A stretch of 64,000 bases of DNA from Bradyrhizobium elkanii WSM2783 (GCF_000472865.1 NZ_AXAP01000002.1:124001-188000); one strand, 5' to 3'; counted from the first letter of the stretch, positions 1 to 9,587 are shown. Made by a program: numbers and translations. Notes: a model not told the origin generated them from the sequence alone.

Positions 1-940
1 CGTGACGAACGCAGCGGTCGAACGTGTCCTGCGGAGGCGGCTGGTTCATGTCGAAGATGATCTTCATGAAGCGCCATTTGCGAGCGTCATCGAGGTCGCC
101 GAAATGGCGCAGGAAGCCAGCGAACTCCATCCACCGATTGGGATTGACGGTCGGAAGCTTTTTTCTCCGAGCGAGCAGATGGACCGAGGCCGCGCCGTTC
201 TCGAGCGCCATGGCGGCGTTGTCGAACGCCGAGGCGCCGGCGCCGATGACGGCGACTTTCTTTCCGGCCAGTGCGGTAAAATCGATCGGCTCCGCTGTAT
301 GGGCGTAGCGCTCTCGCGGCAAAGCCTTCGCGATCACGTCGGGCACGGCCCATCGGCCAGATCCTTCGATTCCGGTGGCGAGCACCACGTTGCGGGCAAG
401 CAGCCTCTCGGCCGCCCCGTTGACGCGCGCGTGCACCGCGAGCAGGCCATTGGCAAGCGGTTCGATATCGGTTACCTCGGCCCCGTTGCTCACTTCCATA
501 CCGATGGTGTTGCGTACCCAGCTCAGATAGGCCTGCCAGAGTTCGCGCGGGATCTTGTTCAATTCCTCCCAGGAGGTTTTGCCGTAGAGCGCTTCCCACC
601 AGGCGCGGACCGAGAGGCTGGGAAGACCGAGATCCGGGCCGGTCACGGTTTTTGGTGTTCGCAATGTGTGCATGCGGGCAAATGTCAGCCACGGGCCTTC
701 GAGACCTGCAGGATTTTTGTCGAGCACGCGAACGTTGGTCACCCGCTCGCGCAGAAGGCGGAAGGCGATCGAAGTTCCGCTTTGGCCGCCACCGACGATG
801 ACCGCGTCGTGCACGGGCTCGCCCTCGTGGCTATGGGGAATCGTCCATTGCCGGGCCGGGTAGCCGAGGCAATCCAGCTCAAAGCGAACGCGCCTTTCAA
901 GTTCGAGCAGGGCGTCACTTGCTTGGTTCGTCGCAAGCAT
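1..940 (-). CDS. FAD/NAD(P)-dependent flavin monooxygenase, C-terminus cut by window edge
   Basis: The reverse strand is open from an ATG at 940 to the left edge (313 codons, no stop), so the 3' end lies outside the window. Two Rossmann dinucleotide motifs are visible: VGGGQSG at about residues 49-55 (FAD) and VIGAGASA at about 231-238 (NAD(P)H), with an ATG motif near 188-190 as in flavin-containing monooxygenases. This architecture fits an N- or Baeyer-Villiger-type oxygenase or a related pyridine nucleotide-disulphide oxidoreductase; the substrate is unknown. It starts 4 bases after the stop of the amidohydrolase at 945-2450 and is the last visible gene of the leftward catabolic operon, so it probably oxidises an intermediate of the same heterocycle pathway. 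Confidence 0.85.
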   Translation of the reverse strand, partial: MLATNQASDALLELERRVRFELDCLGYPARQWTIPHSHEGEPVHDAVIVGGGQSGTSIAFRLLRERVTNVRVLDKNPAGLEGPWLTFARMHTLRTPKTVTGPDLGLPSLSVRAWWEALYGKTSWEELNKIPRELWQAYLSWVRNTIGMEVSNGAEVTDIEPLANGLLAVHARVNGAAERLLARNVVLATGIEGSGRWAVPDVIAKALPRERYAHTAEPIDFTALAGKKVAVIGAGASAFDNAAMALENGAASVHLLARRKKLPTVNPNRWMEFAGFLRHFGDLDDARKWRFMKIIFDMNQPPPQDTFDRCVRH

Positions 941-944
941 CAGG

Positions 945-2450
945 CTATCTCGCCTCCAGTGGAATGCGCCGTTCGATCGGAAGCGGCTCCTGCGCCATCG
1001 AATGGGCGAAGGCCACGACATGGGGTTCGAGCCGGCCGGCAAGGGTGCGGGCGTCGCGTGTTGCGGCCGAGAGCTTCGCGAGGCTTTCAGCGACCCGGCT
1101 ACGCAGTTCCCCCGCGTCGACCGAAACGATCTTCCGATCGACGACCTTGAATTCGCCGTCGACCATGACGTCCGTCACAGCGGCGGAGTCCGCGCTCGTC
1201 ACCAACTGGTTGACGAGATCGGTGGCGGGAATGAAATCGATGTGGTTCAGATCAAGCAGGGCGAGGTCGGCGCATGCTCCTTGTTCCATCCGGCCACATG
1301 CCGCGAGGCCGAGGATCTGCGCGCCACCTCGGGTCGCGAGCCGGACGACTTCGCTGGCTTGCAGCCACTCGTCGCGCGGGCCGGCGAAAACCTGGGCTGA
1401 GAAGGAGGCGAGCCGCATCGCCTGTAGCATGCTCAGGGAGTCGGAGGAGTTTGCGCCATCCGTCGCCAGCCCGACATTGATGCCGCGCGCCAGCATCGGC
1501 CTGACATGGGCGATGCCAGAGCCGAGCCGGAAATTGCTTGCGGGAATGTGCGCAACCGAGCAGCCGTGCTCCGCGAGCAGGTCGAGGTCGTCATCGTCGA
1601 GCCAGACGCCGTGCGCGGCCGTGAATTTGGGCCTGAGCATGCCGAGGTCGGCGAGATAGCGGACTTGGGAGCGGCCATAGATCTTGCGGGCGGCGACCGC
1701 CTGCAGCCGCGACTCTGCGATATGCATATGGATTGGCAGCCCGTGGCGTTCGGCGATCTCCATGCAGCGTTGCAGGAAAGGCTCCGAGCAGTGATGCGGG
1801 ATCGTCGGTGCGATGGCGATCGAGATGCCCTTGGGAAGTTGCGCTTGCGCGGCCACGATTTCTTCCATGGCCGCAAGCGTCCTATCGCCGCTTGCAAGCG
1901 AGAAGTTGCCGACCGACGCGCGTAAATCCGGCGGCAGCGCGTCCGCTAGCCCCGGGATCGACTGGAACAAGGTCTGGTCGGCGATCATCGGCGCGAGCGC
2001 GGCGCGCATCCCGGCATCGGCGTAGGCGCGCGCCACCGCCGTGAAGCCTTCCACGGTCGGCCGCGGAAACTCGTAGACGAGATCGAAACAGGCGGTGCAG
2101 CCCTTTGTCAGCATGTCGATGGCGCCGACCAGCGTCGACAGATAGATCGTCTTCGGATCGCGCGGGCCGGCGAGCCATGGTCCGTTCGTCAGCGACGCCT
2201 CGAGTGTCCACCTTTCGGCGATGCCCTTCATCAGATTGGAGTGGCCATGCGTGTGGGAGTTGACGAGACCGGGGACGATCAGCCGATCGCTGACATCGCG
2301 CCGCGTTGCTGAACGCGCAGGTGTCGCGCCGGTTGTTCCGATCCAGGCAAGCCTGCCGTCTTCGATCAGCAGATCCTTTCGATCGACCGTTCCGGATGCC
2401 GGATCGACGACGAGGCCTCCCGATAGCAAGAGACGTTCCTGCGCCGTCAT
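945..2450 (-). CDS. Amidohydrolase-superfamily deaminase/hydrolase (ATZ/TRZ-like)
   Basis: 501-residue cytosolic metal-dependent hydrolase with the ordered ligand set of the cytosine/guanine-deaminase and AtzA/TrzA branch: HTH at residues 66-68, HMH at 241-243 followed by E246, His280 (AHGVW) and Asp331 (ATDGAN). A small beta-sandwich domain at both termini (GGLVVDP and DVMVDGEFKVVD) is typical. Reactions in this branch remove an amino or other leaving group from a nitrogen heterocycle; the exact substrate cannot be read from sequence. The start overlaps the stop of the PuuE-like gene by ATGA, indicating translational coupling in the leftward operon. Roughly 50 residues after the last barrel motifs are less conserved. 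Confidence 0.88.
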   Translation of the reverse strand: MTAQERLLLSGGLVVDPASGTVDRKDLLIEDGRLAWIGTTGATPARSATRRDVSDRLIVPGLVNSHTHGHSNLMKGIAERWTLEASLTNGPWLAGPRDPKTIYLSTLVGAIDMLTKGCTACFDLVYEFPRPTVEGFTAVARAYADAGMRAALAPMIADQTLFQSIPGLADALPPDLRASVGNFSLASGDRTLAAMEEIVAAQAQLPKGISIAIAPTIPHHCSEPFLQRCMEIAERHGLPIHMHIAESRLQAVAARKIYGRSQVRYLADLGMLRPKFTAAHGVWLDDDDLDLLAEHGCSVAHIPASNFRLGSGIAHVRPMLARGINVGLATDGANSSDSLSMLQAMRLASFSAQVFAGPRDEWLQASEVVRLATRGGAQILGLAACGRMEQGACADLALLDLNHIDFIPATDLVNQLVTSADSAAVTDVMVDGEFKVVDRKIVSVDAGELRSRVAESLAKLSAATRDARTLAGRLEPHVVAFAHSMAQEPLPIERRIPLEAR

Positions 2451-3364
2451 TGACCTTGTCCTGGGGGATGGGTCGCAATCCAGTGCCGGGCGATGTCGCT
2501 ACGGCCGGCGAACCAGACGGATTCATGCTTCGCCGCAAAATCGAGAAACCGGGTGATGGCCTCGAACCGGGCCGGCTGGCCGGAAATTCTGCTGTGCAGG
2601 CTGATCGTCATCATGCGCGGATGACTGCGGCCTTCCTCATGGAGGACACGCATGGCCGACGAAAGATGGTCGAAGAAATCGTTCGCCGTACCGAGTTTTG
2701 CAGTCGCAAGCCGATTGTCGTTGTTGGTGAAGCTGTGTGGAATGACGAGATGGGGACGTTTACCGACTCTTACCCAGTAAGGCCAGTCGTCAGCATAGCT
2801 GTCGGAATCGTAGAGAAAGCCGCCATGCTCGACCAGAAGCGCGCGGGTATGCCGGCTCGGCGAATAACGGCTCTGCCAGCCGAGCGGACGGCGTCCGACT
2901 GCCTGTTCGAAGCCGGCCACGGCCCGGCCAATGGCGCTTCGTTCTTCGGCTTCGATCATCAGAAAATGCCGGACGAAACGGTTGCCATGGCAGCACAGGT
3001 CGAAGCCGTTTGCCTTGATCGTCTCCGCGGCCTCGGGGTTGCGCAACAAGGCCTGCGCGCATGCGTTGACGGTGAGCGGGATGCTGCGTTCGGCCATGGT
3101 GTCGACGATCCGCCAGAAGCCGACCCTCGCGCCATATTCGAACAGCGATTCGGCGACGAAATCCCGTATTCCCGTCGGGACCTCCTGCGCGATGCCGTCG
3201 GTCAGCGCCAGTTCCGTTGCGCCGTCGCCATCGGGAATCGATGGTTCGGCGCCTTCTTCGATGTTGAGGACGATCACGATTGCCAGCCGTGCGTCGTTGG
3301 GCCAGCGCGGTCTTGGCGGCCTTCTGCCGTAACCGACGAAATCCCGGTCGTCGTGGGCTTTCAT
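2447..3364 (-). CDS. PuuE-type allantoinase / polysaccharide-deacetylase-fold hydrolase
   Basis: 305 residues of the NodB-fold PuuE family. Family hallmarks are the N-terminal RDFVGYGR and PRPRWPNDARLAI, VLNIEEGAE near residue 33-41, CCHGNRF in the middle, and GFLYDSDSYADDWPYWV. Metal-independent allantoinases of this family open allantoin to allantoate in uric-acid breakdown; other members act on related cyclic amides. It overlaps the amidase stop and the downstream amidohydrolase start by 4 bases each. Its presence beside 8-oxoguanine-deaminase-like enzymes argues for purine-derived or hydantoin-like substrates. The family is clear; true allantoin specificity is an inference. Confidence 0.82.
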   Translation of the reverse strand: MKAHDDRDFVGYGRRPPRPRWPNDARLAIVIVLNIEEGAEPSIPDGDGATELALTDGIAQEVPTGIRDFVAESLFEYGARVGFWRIVDTMAERSIPLTVNACAQALLRNPEAAETIKANGFDLCCHGNRFVRHFLMIEAEERSAIGRAVAGFEQAVGRRPLGWQSRYSPSRHTRALLVEHGGFLYDSDSYADDWPYWVRVGKRPHLVIPHSFTNNDNRLATAKLGTANDFFDHLSSAMRVLHEEGRSHPRMMTISLHSRISGQPARFEAITRFLDFAAKHESVWFAGRSDIARHWIATHPPGQGQ

Positions 3365-4554
3365 TGTCCGCCCGAAGCTGCCGGCAAGGCATCGCCGATC
3401 TTGGCGGCAAGATCGAGCAAGAACTGATCACCGCGCGGACCTGCGATGAACGATAGTCCGACCGGACAGCCATCGACGGTGATCGCCGGGATGTTGACCT
3501 GTGGCAGCCGGCACAGGCTGGCGATACAGGTGAGGGCCAGCGTCCTTTCCCGGAATTCGATCTGCGCTGAAACCGGAGCCTCGCGAAGTGGCGGAAGGTC
3601 GTGCGCAGTCGGAATCATCAGCACACCGTCGTTTCCGAGCAGCGATACCAGCCGGTCCGTCAGTTGTTCGCGACGCACCACCGCGGCCGCGAATTTTGCG
3701 GGATCGACATGCGATGAAAGTTCGATCCGCTCGGCCACTGCGGGACTCAACGTTCGGCCCGGCATGGTGGCCCAGGCCCCGAGCGTGGACCAGAGATCGT
3801 GGAGTTGCAGCGGCCTGAAAGTGTCGAGCCAGAACGCGATCCCTTCCTCGAACAAGGTAACGTCAGTCGCGCCGCCAAGCGACTTTGCCACGGGTAGAAG
3901 CGCCTCGCCGATCTCGCGCACGGGGACGTCGAACGCGTCGCGCGCGAGCAGCAGGCGGGCCGGCTTGAATGGGCCGCTCGCTCCGAAGTAGATCTCGCCG
4001 ACGCGCTTCATCGTCGCCGCATCGCGCGCGAGCCAGCCGACGGAATCAAAACTTGGCGCCATCGCCATGATGCCGGCGACCGACAAGCGGCCGTAAGTCG
4101 TGCGCAGGCCATAGAGACCGCAGAAGCTTGCGGGCACACGGATCGAACCGCCCGTGTCGGTGCCAAGCGCGAAGTCGCAAAAGCCGGCTGCGACGGCAGA
4201 CGCCGAACCACTGGAAGATCCGCCGGGTACGCGCGCCGGTGCCTTTGGATTGATCGGTATCCCGAAATGCGGATTCATTCCGAACATGCCGCAGGCGAGT
4301 TCGTCGGTGTGCGTCTTTCCAACGAAGTGCGCGCCAGCCATCAACGGGGCCAGCACGGCCGGCGCGGTCGCGACGGCCGGATCGGCGTCCCGCAGCCGAT
4401 CCGGATTTCCCCACGCCGTCTTGTATCCGGCGACATCCATCAGATCCTTGGCCGCAAAAGACAGGTCCGAGAGCGGTCCATGCTGGACCAGCCTGAGCGA
4501 AGAGGGGCCATGCTCCACGAATGCCAGACGCCTGATCTCTTCCATGCTGACCAT
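3361..4554 (-). CDS. Amidase-signature family amidohydrolase
   Basis: Amidase-signature enzyme with a complete Ser-cisSer-Lys triad: Lys36 (AAKD), cis-Ser113 in the GGSSSGSA loop and the nucleophile Ser137 in DTGGSIR (numbering from the ATG at 4554). An upstream in-frame ATG at 4584 overlaps the end of the preceding gene and adds ten residues without family similarity, so 4554, 16 bases after that stop, is preferred. At about 397 residues it is shorter than AtzF-type allophanate hydrolases and lacks their C-terminal domain. It probably releases ammonia from a linear amide or ureide produced by the ring-opening enzymes beside it. Substrate not determinable. Confidence 0.87.
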   Translation of the reverse strand: MVSMEEIRRLAFVEHGPSSLRLVQHGPLSDLSFAAKDLMDVAGYKTAWGNPDRLRDADPAVATAPAVLAPLMAGAHFVGKTHTDELACGMFGMNPHFGIPINPKAPARVPGGSSSGSASAVAAGFCDFALGTDTGGSIRVPASFCGLYGLRTTYGRLSVAGIMAMAPSFDSVGWLARDAATMKRVGEIYFGASGPFKPARLLLARDAFDVPVREIGEALLPVAKSLGGATDVTLFEEGIAFWLDTFRPLQLHDLWSTLGAWATMPGRTLSPAVAERIELSSHVDPAKFAAAVVRREQLTDRLVSLLGNDGVLMIPTAHDLPPLREAPVSAQIEFRERTLALTCIASLCRLPQVNIPAITVDGCPVGLSFIAGPRGDQFLLDLAAKIGDALPAASGGQ

Positions 4555-4570
4555 CGATCGCACTGCCCGG

Positions 4571-6055
4571 CTACTCTGCGGCATCCGAAAGCTTCAAATC
4601 GCCTTTCGGCAGATCATAGGAACTCATGAACCGGTCGACGGGGCCCTTGACACTATCCCAGTCGAAAAACCGGAAGCTGTTTCCGCGCGTCACAAACGGC
4701 GCGCCGGAATAGAACATTTCATATTGCAGATGGCGCGAGCCGAATTCGGACCCGACCGCATCCCAGGCAAGCTTCATCAGCTTGACGCGCTGCTCCGACG
4801 TCGTGATGGGCGAACGCTGCGTCTTGTGAATGATGGCATTGGTTTCAGGGGTTACGAAATCGGCGTAGGAAGAAGGCACCATGATCATGCCGCCGCCCGA
4901 GAGCGAGCGGATCGCTTCCACGATCTCCGGATAAGTGTTCTGCGCGATGACCTGCGCCGCGCAGAGCAGGGATCGGTCCGGCACGTAGAACTCCCCGAAG
5001 GTCTCACCCTTCATCTCCATCGCGATCACGAGCGCTTCGATGTTACTCACCTTGGCCGCCATCAAACCCAACGTGTCGCGCACCTGCGGAAAGTTGATGA
5101 TGTTGTTGGTCTCGGCGATCTTGCGCGCCACTCCCAGCAGGAACCGCAGCTTAACCATCAGGCGGACCATGCATTGATAGTTCTGGAAGACATGCGCGCG
5201 GGTGTCGTGCCACTGGGCTTGGGCCATCTTCAGGTCCTTGAACACGAAGACGCGGTCCCAGGGTATCTTGACGTCGTCGAAATGGACGACGGCGTCATTC
5301 TCGTCGAACCTGGAAGAGAGTGGATAGTCGAACGTCGAAGTGGCATTCTGCTCGTAGCTGCGGCGGGACATCAGCGTCAATCCCTTGACGCCCAATGGCA
5401 CGACAGCCGTGAAAGCGTAGGCTTCGTCGCCGGCCTGCAGTGCCTGAAAGCCCGAGATCAGAAGCTCGTTCGCCATCACGCCGCTGGTCGCCAGCATCTT
5501 GGCGCCACGGATGGTGATGCCGCCGCTGTCCTCGTCGACGACGGAAGCCACGAGATGTGGATCCGGCTGCTCGCCTGCTGATTTTCCTTTGTCCGATTGT
5601 GGATTGATGATGACGTAGGACAGGAAAAGATCGTTGTCCCGGGCGTGCTGGAAATACGCTTCCATTGCGGCTGCGCGGGCGGGATGATGATCGCGGAAGG
5701 CGGCAAGTCCCATCCGGAAGCCTGCGAGCGTGGACGCCACGTGGTCGGGCGATCGGCCGATCATGCCGCACGACAGTGTCGACCAAGTCTCGATGGCGTG
5801 TCGCCGCCTCACGAGGTCGCCATAGGTCTTCGGAAGCTGCCAGGCCAGATTCACCCGCTCGCCGCTGGTCGGTGACTGGAACGTCATCAGATCAAGGTTC
5901 TCCGGCGCGGCCTGGAAATCGTACAGTCCGGCGACCGTCTCGATGACGTTGCGAAAGCTGGGGTCGGTCGTGATATCCGCGACCTTTCGTCCGTCGATGT
6001 AGATCGAGCGATCATCGCGCAAACTAGAAAGATAGGCGTTTCCGTCTTTGGCCAT
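4571..6055 (-). CDS. HpaB-family FADH2-dependent aromatic hydroxylase, large component
   Basis: 494 residues from the ATG at 6055 (an ATG at 6130 is in frame, but its 25-residue extension looks non-coding). Resembles the 4-hydroxyphenylacetate 3-monooxygenase/PvcC acyl-CoA-dehydrogenase-like fold: N-terminal YLSSLRDDRSIYIDG, ATSGVMANELL flavin-pocket region near 215-225, FDDVKIPWDRVF, and a C-terminal SRHLQYEMFYSG. Such oxygenases use reduced FAD from a separate reductase to hydroxylate phenols or heterocycles. No HpaC-type reductase lies next to it. It heads the leftward operon that continues with the amidase and PuuE genes, so its substrate is probably the intact heterocycle. About 245 bp of upstream DNA contains a palindrome at 6127-6136. 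Confidence 0.88.
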   Translation of the reverse strand: MAKDGNAYLSSLRDDRSIYIDGRKVADITTDPSFRNVIETVAGLYDFQAAPENLDLMTFQSPTSGERVNLAWQLPKTYGDLVRRRHAIETWSTLSCGMIGRSPDHVASTLAGFRMGLAAFRDHHPARAAAMEAYFQHARDNDLFLSYVIINPQSDKGKSAGEQPDPHLVASVVDEDSGGITIRGAKMLATSGVMANELLISGFQALQAGDEAYAFTAVVPLGVKGLTLMSRRSYEQNATSTFDYPLSSRFDENDAVVHFDDVKIPWDRVFVFKDLKMAQAQWHDTRAHVFQNYQCMVRLMVKLRFLLGVARKIAETNNIINFPQVRDTLGLMAAKVSNIEALVIAMEMKGETFGEFYVPDRSLLCAAQVIAQNTYPEIVEAIRSLSGGGMIMVPSSYADFVTPETNAIIHKTQRSPITTSEQRVKLMKLAWDAVGSEFGSRHLQYEMFYSGAPFVTRGNSFRFFDWDSVKGPVDRFMSSYDLPKGDLKLSDAAE

Positions 6056-6126
6056 GCAAGGACTCCGCAAAATTGTGCTGGAATCCGACGCCAGGCATTT
6101 ACCCATTGCAGCCGGAAGCGTCGTTG

Positions 6127-6136
6127 ACACTAGTGT
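6127..6136. promoter_or_regulatory. Candidate operator: perfect 10-bp palindrome upstream of the HpaB-type gene
   Basis: ACACTAGTGT is a perfect palindrome 72-81 bp upstream of the start at 6055. On the reverse strand a TTGACC hexamer (6151-6156) lies about 15 bp upstream and could be a -35 element, placing the palindrome near a poor -10. This is pattern-based only. Confidence 0.3.
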
Positions 6137-6300
6137 TCGCGAAGATCGGTGGTCAAGCTGAACGGTTGGGCAGTGCGATAGCCGACTCTTCCAGAGTTTT
6201 TCGCGCGCTATCGAATGGTGTGGTCAGGAATTGAGCATGAAGACGCGAAATTGTGTGCAGTTGCGTGCGGCCAGCTCCCTCATGCGTCGCTATTCCACAG

Positions 6301-7641
6301 CTAGATTTTGGTCAGAAATGCCGCCGCAGCCCTGCCATGCTCGTATCTCAGCTGAGCGATATCGATCCCGACCGGTGCTCCGTCCGTGACGCGCCATTTG
6401 CCCTTGATCATGACGCGATCCGCCCGATGCGCGCCGCAGAGAACCAGAGCCGCGATCGGGTCGCCGGCTCCTGAAAATCTCAGTTCTTCGAGCGTGAAGC
6501 AGGCAAGGTCGGCCTGACGGCCAACTTCGATCTTGCCGATATCACTGCGTCCGAGGCATCGAGCGGAGCCTTCTGTCGCCCACCTGAACGCATCGAGGTG
6601 GGTGACCGCGAATGCGTCGTAGGCGAGCCGTCCGAGCAGGAATGCGTGGCGCACCGACTCCATCAGGTTTGAGCTGTCGTTCGAGGCAGAGCCGTCGACG
6701 CCGAGGCCGACGGTCGCGCCCGCAGCTTCCAGATCCCTGGTCCGGCAGATGCCCGACGACAGCACCATGTTGGAGGTCGGGCAGTGACAGATGCCCATGG
6801 CGTGTGCGCCCAGCCGCGAGATTTCGGCGTCATTGAAGTGGATGCCGTGTGCGAGCCAGACGCGTTCGTTCATCCAGCCGACCTGTTCGAGATAATCGAG
6901 CGGACGGCAGCCATAATGGTGGAGGCAGTAATCATCCTCATCATGCGTTTCGCCGAGATGAGTATGGAGCAGGCAGTGATGCTTCGAAGCAAGTGCTGCC
7001 GTGTCGATCATCATCTGGCGCGTAACGTTGAACGGCGCGCACGGCGCCAGTGCAACGCGCAGCAGCGAGCCTTCGCGAGAATCGTGATACTTGGCCAGCA
7101 CCCGTTCACAATCGGCGATCGCCGTATCGTGATCCTGCATCAATCGTTCGTCGGCAATGCCCCCTTTCGCAAAGCCGAGATTGATGGCGCCGCGCGTCAG
7201 CGTCATCCGCATTCCAAGCCGGGAGGCTTCTTCCGCTTCGATGTCGACGGCGTCGGCCATGTCTTGCGGGAAAACGAACAGATGGTCGGACGCGGTGGTG
7301 CAGCCGGACATCAACAGTTCGATCAGCGCCACACGAACCGCGAGCCGGAAGCGGTCGCGGTCGAGATAGGACCCCCAGATCGGGTAGAGCTGCTTCAGCC
7401 AGGGAAACAGCGGCTTGTTGATCGCCTGAGGATGGGCGCGCGTCAGTGTCTGGAAGAAGTGGTGGTGCGCATTGACGAGGCCAGGAATGATCACGTGCCG
7501 GCGTGCATCGAATATCTCATCGCATGGCGTTGTCGGGCCGTCCGGTCCGACCAGCTCGATGATCTTTCCGTCCTCAATGACAAGCCCACGCTTGCCGCCA
7601 TCCGCCAGCATGGCAATCGGATCGCGAATCCAGGTCTTCAT
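6301..7641 (-). CDS. 8-oxoguanine deaminase-like amidohydrolase (copy 1)
   Basis: 446 residues from ATG 7641; an upstream in-frame ATG at 7767 would add 42 Arg/Ser-rich residues that look non-coding. Metal ligands: HHH at about 59-61 (VNAHHHFFQTLTRA), HTHLGET, AHGIHF and VDGSASND. The stretch NKPLFPWLKQLYPIW is characteristic, to my recollection, of 8-oxoguanine deaminases and the related AtzB group. The predicted reaction is hydrolytic deamination of 8-oxoguanine (to urate) or a similar aminopurine/triazine. It ends 245 bp before the HpaB-type gene and begins divergently from the nucleoside-type importer at 8007. A paralogue lies at 21299-22660. Confidence 0.85.
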   Translation of the reverse strand: MKTWIRDPIAMLADGGKRGLVIEDGKIIELVGPDGPTTPCDEIFDARRHVIIPGLVNAHHHFFQTLTRAHPQAINKPLFPWLKQLYPIWGSYLDRDRFRLAVRVALIELLMSGCTTASDHLFVFPQDMADAVDIEAEEASRLGMRMTLTRGAINLGFAKGGIADERLMQDHDTAIADCERVLAKYHDSREGSLLRVALAPCAPFNVTRQMMIDTAALASKHHCLLHTHLGETHDEDDYCLHHYGCRPLDYLEQVGWMNERVWLAHGIHFNDAEISRLGAHAMGICHCPTSNMVLSSGICRTRDLEAAGATVGLGVDGSASNDSSNLMESVRHAFLLGRLAYDAFAVTHLDAFRWATEGSARCLGRSDIGKIEVGRQADLACFTLEELRFSGAGDPIAALVLCGAHRADRVMIKGKWRVTDGAPVGIDIAQLRYEHGRAAAAFLTKI

Positions 7642-8006
7642 CGGATGAGCACCGCTAGACCGGCTTCTTGTGCGCGAGCGAGCGGTTTGATTCCGTTGCA
7701 AGAAACAGCTCGGCGTTCGACACAGGGCATTCTTGAACTCCGCAAAATCCGATTGGTCGGAGAGCAAGACGGATGCCAGACACTATCGAGCTCATTCCGC
7801 GGTAAGGCACCGCCGCGACATCGCTCAGCGAAGTGCGGTGCCCGGCCGTCAACCTCGCGGCGGTGGCAGGTAAGCGAGGCGCCTGTCGGTTGTCGATCCG
7901 CCGTTCTCCGGACTGCGCCTTGCGGCGACTTGGCGCGCGGCTTGCTTGTGCTCACTAGGAGCGCGGCCACCCCCGTGCTTTTACCGGATCGAGGCTCATT
8001 GGAGAC
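7642..8006. promoter_or_regulatory. Divergent intergenic region (365 bp), no gene seen
   Basis: Separates the leftward deaminase operon from the rightward importer operon and must carry promoters for both. I see a ribosome-binding site (TTGGAG, 6-7 nt before ATG 8007) but no convincing -35/-10 pair, riboswitch or terminator. The GTTGCC-N5-GGCAAC motif found at 13823 and 18492 is absent here. Confidence 0.5.
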
Positions 8007-9587
8007 ATGGACCAGTCTGGATTTGCCGATCTGAAGCCGCGTCTGGTGCTGACTGGTATCACCAAGCGCTATCCCAGTGTCGTCGCCAACGACGATGTCT
8101 CGCTAAGCATCCGTCCCGGCGAGATCCACGCCGTGCTCGGCGAGAACGGTGCCGGTAAAAGCACGCTCATGAAGATGATCTACGGCGTCACCAAGCCGGA
8201 CGCCGGCACCATCATGTGGAACGGGCAGTATGAAACCATCGCCGCGCCGGCACAGGCGCGGCGGATGGGCATCGGCATGGTGTTCCAGCATTTCTCGCTG
8301 TTCGAGACGCTGACGGTCTGGGAAAACATCGCGCTTGCGCTGGATGAGCCCGTTCCGACCGCGAAGCTGGCGTCGCAGATAACAGAAGTATCGGAGAAAT
8401 ACGGACTGCCCATCGACCCCTACCGGCTGGTTCACAGCATGTCGGTGGGCGAAAGACAGCGAGTTGAGATCGTTCGCTGCCTGCTTCAGGAGCCGAAGCT
8501 CCTGATCATGGACGAGCCGACTTCAGTGTTGACGCCGCAGGCCGTCCTCATCCTGTTCAAGACGCTTCGCCGTCTGGCGGCGGAAGGATGCAGCATCCTC
8601 TATATCAGCCACAAGCTCGATGAAATCCGCGCGCTCTGTGATACCGCAACTGTGCTGCGCGGTGGACGGGTCAGCGGCACGGCCATTCCGCGCAACGAGA
8701 CCAATGAAAGCTTGGCGCGAATGATGATCGGCGGCGAACTGGCGGAATGTCGCCTTGCGCCGCGCGAAGCCAAAGAAGAAAGGCTGAAGGTCGAACGTCT
8801 GTCGCTGACTTCGCCGGATCCTTTCGGGACGTCGCTCAAGGATGTCAGCCTGACGGTGCGCAGCGGTGAGATCCTCGGGATCGCGGGTGTCTCGGGCAAC
8901 GGCCAGAAGGAATTGATGACGGCGCTCTCGGGCGAGCGCTTGAGCCCGGCTTCGATGATCAAGCTGTTGGGGCAGCCGGCCGGCAACCTCAATCCGGCGC
9001 AGCGGCGCGCGGTTGGTCTGACCTTTGTTCCGGAAGAGCGGCTTGGACGTGGCGCTGTGCCTCCGATGAGCTTGGCTCAGAACGCGCTCTTGACCGGAGC
9101 GCGAAAGGGCATGGTGCAGAGGGGCATCATCCATCCGTCGGTCATGAAGACTTTTTCAAAGAACGTGATCGAGCGTTTCAAGGTCAAATGCGGCGGCGAC
9201 CAATCGGTCGCCTCCAGCCTGTCCGGCGGCAATCTGCAGAAATTCATCGTCGGCAGGGAGACGATGCTGCAGCCCAGGATGATGATCGTGGCGCAACCGA
9301 CCTGGGGCGTGGATGTCGGCGCGGCGCAATTGATCAGGCAGGCCCTGATCGATCTGCGCGATCAGGGCGTGGCGATTCTGGTGATTTCAGAAGAACTCGA
9401 CGAGCTCTTCGCCATCAGCGATCGCCTCGCGGTGATCGCCGACGGACGTCTTTCGCCGTCGGTCAAGCCTGCGGAGACATCGATCGAGCAGATCGGGACA
9501 TGGATGAGCGGCAAGTTCGGCGATCGGGCGGACGACCGCGCGGCTTCCGCAAACGCACATCTGGAGACGGCCAATGCTCAAGCTTGA
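8007..9587 (+). CDS. Nucleoside/purine-type ABC importer, double ATPase (NupO/YufO-like)
   Basis: 526 residues with two ABC domains in tandem, as in sugar/nucleoside (CUT2-BMP) importers. Domain 1 is canonical: GENGAGKST, signature SVGERQR, Walker B LLIMDEPTS, and YISHKLDEI. Domain 2 shows the usual family degeneracy: GVSGNGQKEL in place of Walker A, signature LSGGNLQK, VAQPTWGVD and SEELDE. It energises the two permeases that follow; its stop overlaps the first permease start by 14 bases. With the BMP-family binding protein it forms a complete importer, probably for a purine nucleoside/base or other heterocycle feeding the deaminases. A TTGGAG site precedes the ATG. Confidence 0.92.
   Translation: MDQSGFADLKPRLVLTGITKRYPSVVANDDVSLSIRPGEIHAVLGENGAGKSTLMKMIYGVTKPDAGTIMWNGQYETIAAPAQARRMGIGMVFQHFSLFETLTVWENIALALDEPVPTAKLASQITEVSEKYGLPIDPYRLVHSMSVGERQRVEIVRCLLQEPKLLIMDEPTSVLTPQAVLILFKTLRRLAAEGCSILYISHKLDEIRALCDTATVLRGGRVSGTAIPRNETNESLARMMIGGELAECRLAPREAKEERLKVERLSLTSPDPFGTSLKDVSLTVRSGEILGIAGVSGNGQKELMTALSGERLSPASMIKLLGQPAGNLNPAQRRAVGLTFVPEERLGRGAVPPMSLAQNALLTGARKGMVQRGIIHPSVMKTFSKNVIERFKVKCGGDQSVASSLSGGNLQKFIVGRETMLQPRMMIVAQPTWGVDVGAAQLIRQALIDLRDQGVAILVISEELDELFAISDRLAVIADGRLSPSVKPAETSIEQIGTWMSGKFGDRADDRAASANAHLETANAQA

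Noticed and set aside
2..1150. Forward-strand 382-codon open frame at the left edge
   Set aside because: It is antisense to the flavin monooxygenase and amidohydrolase genes, whose motifs are unmistakable on the reverse strand.
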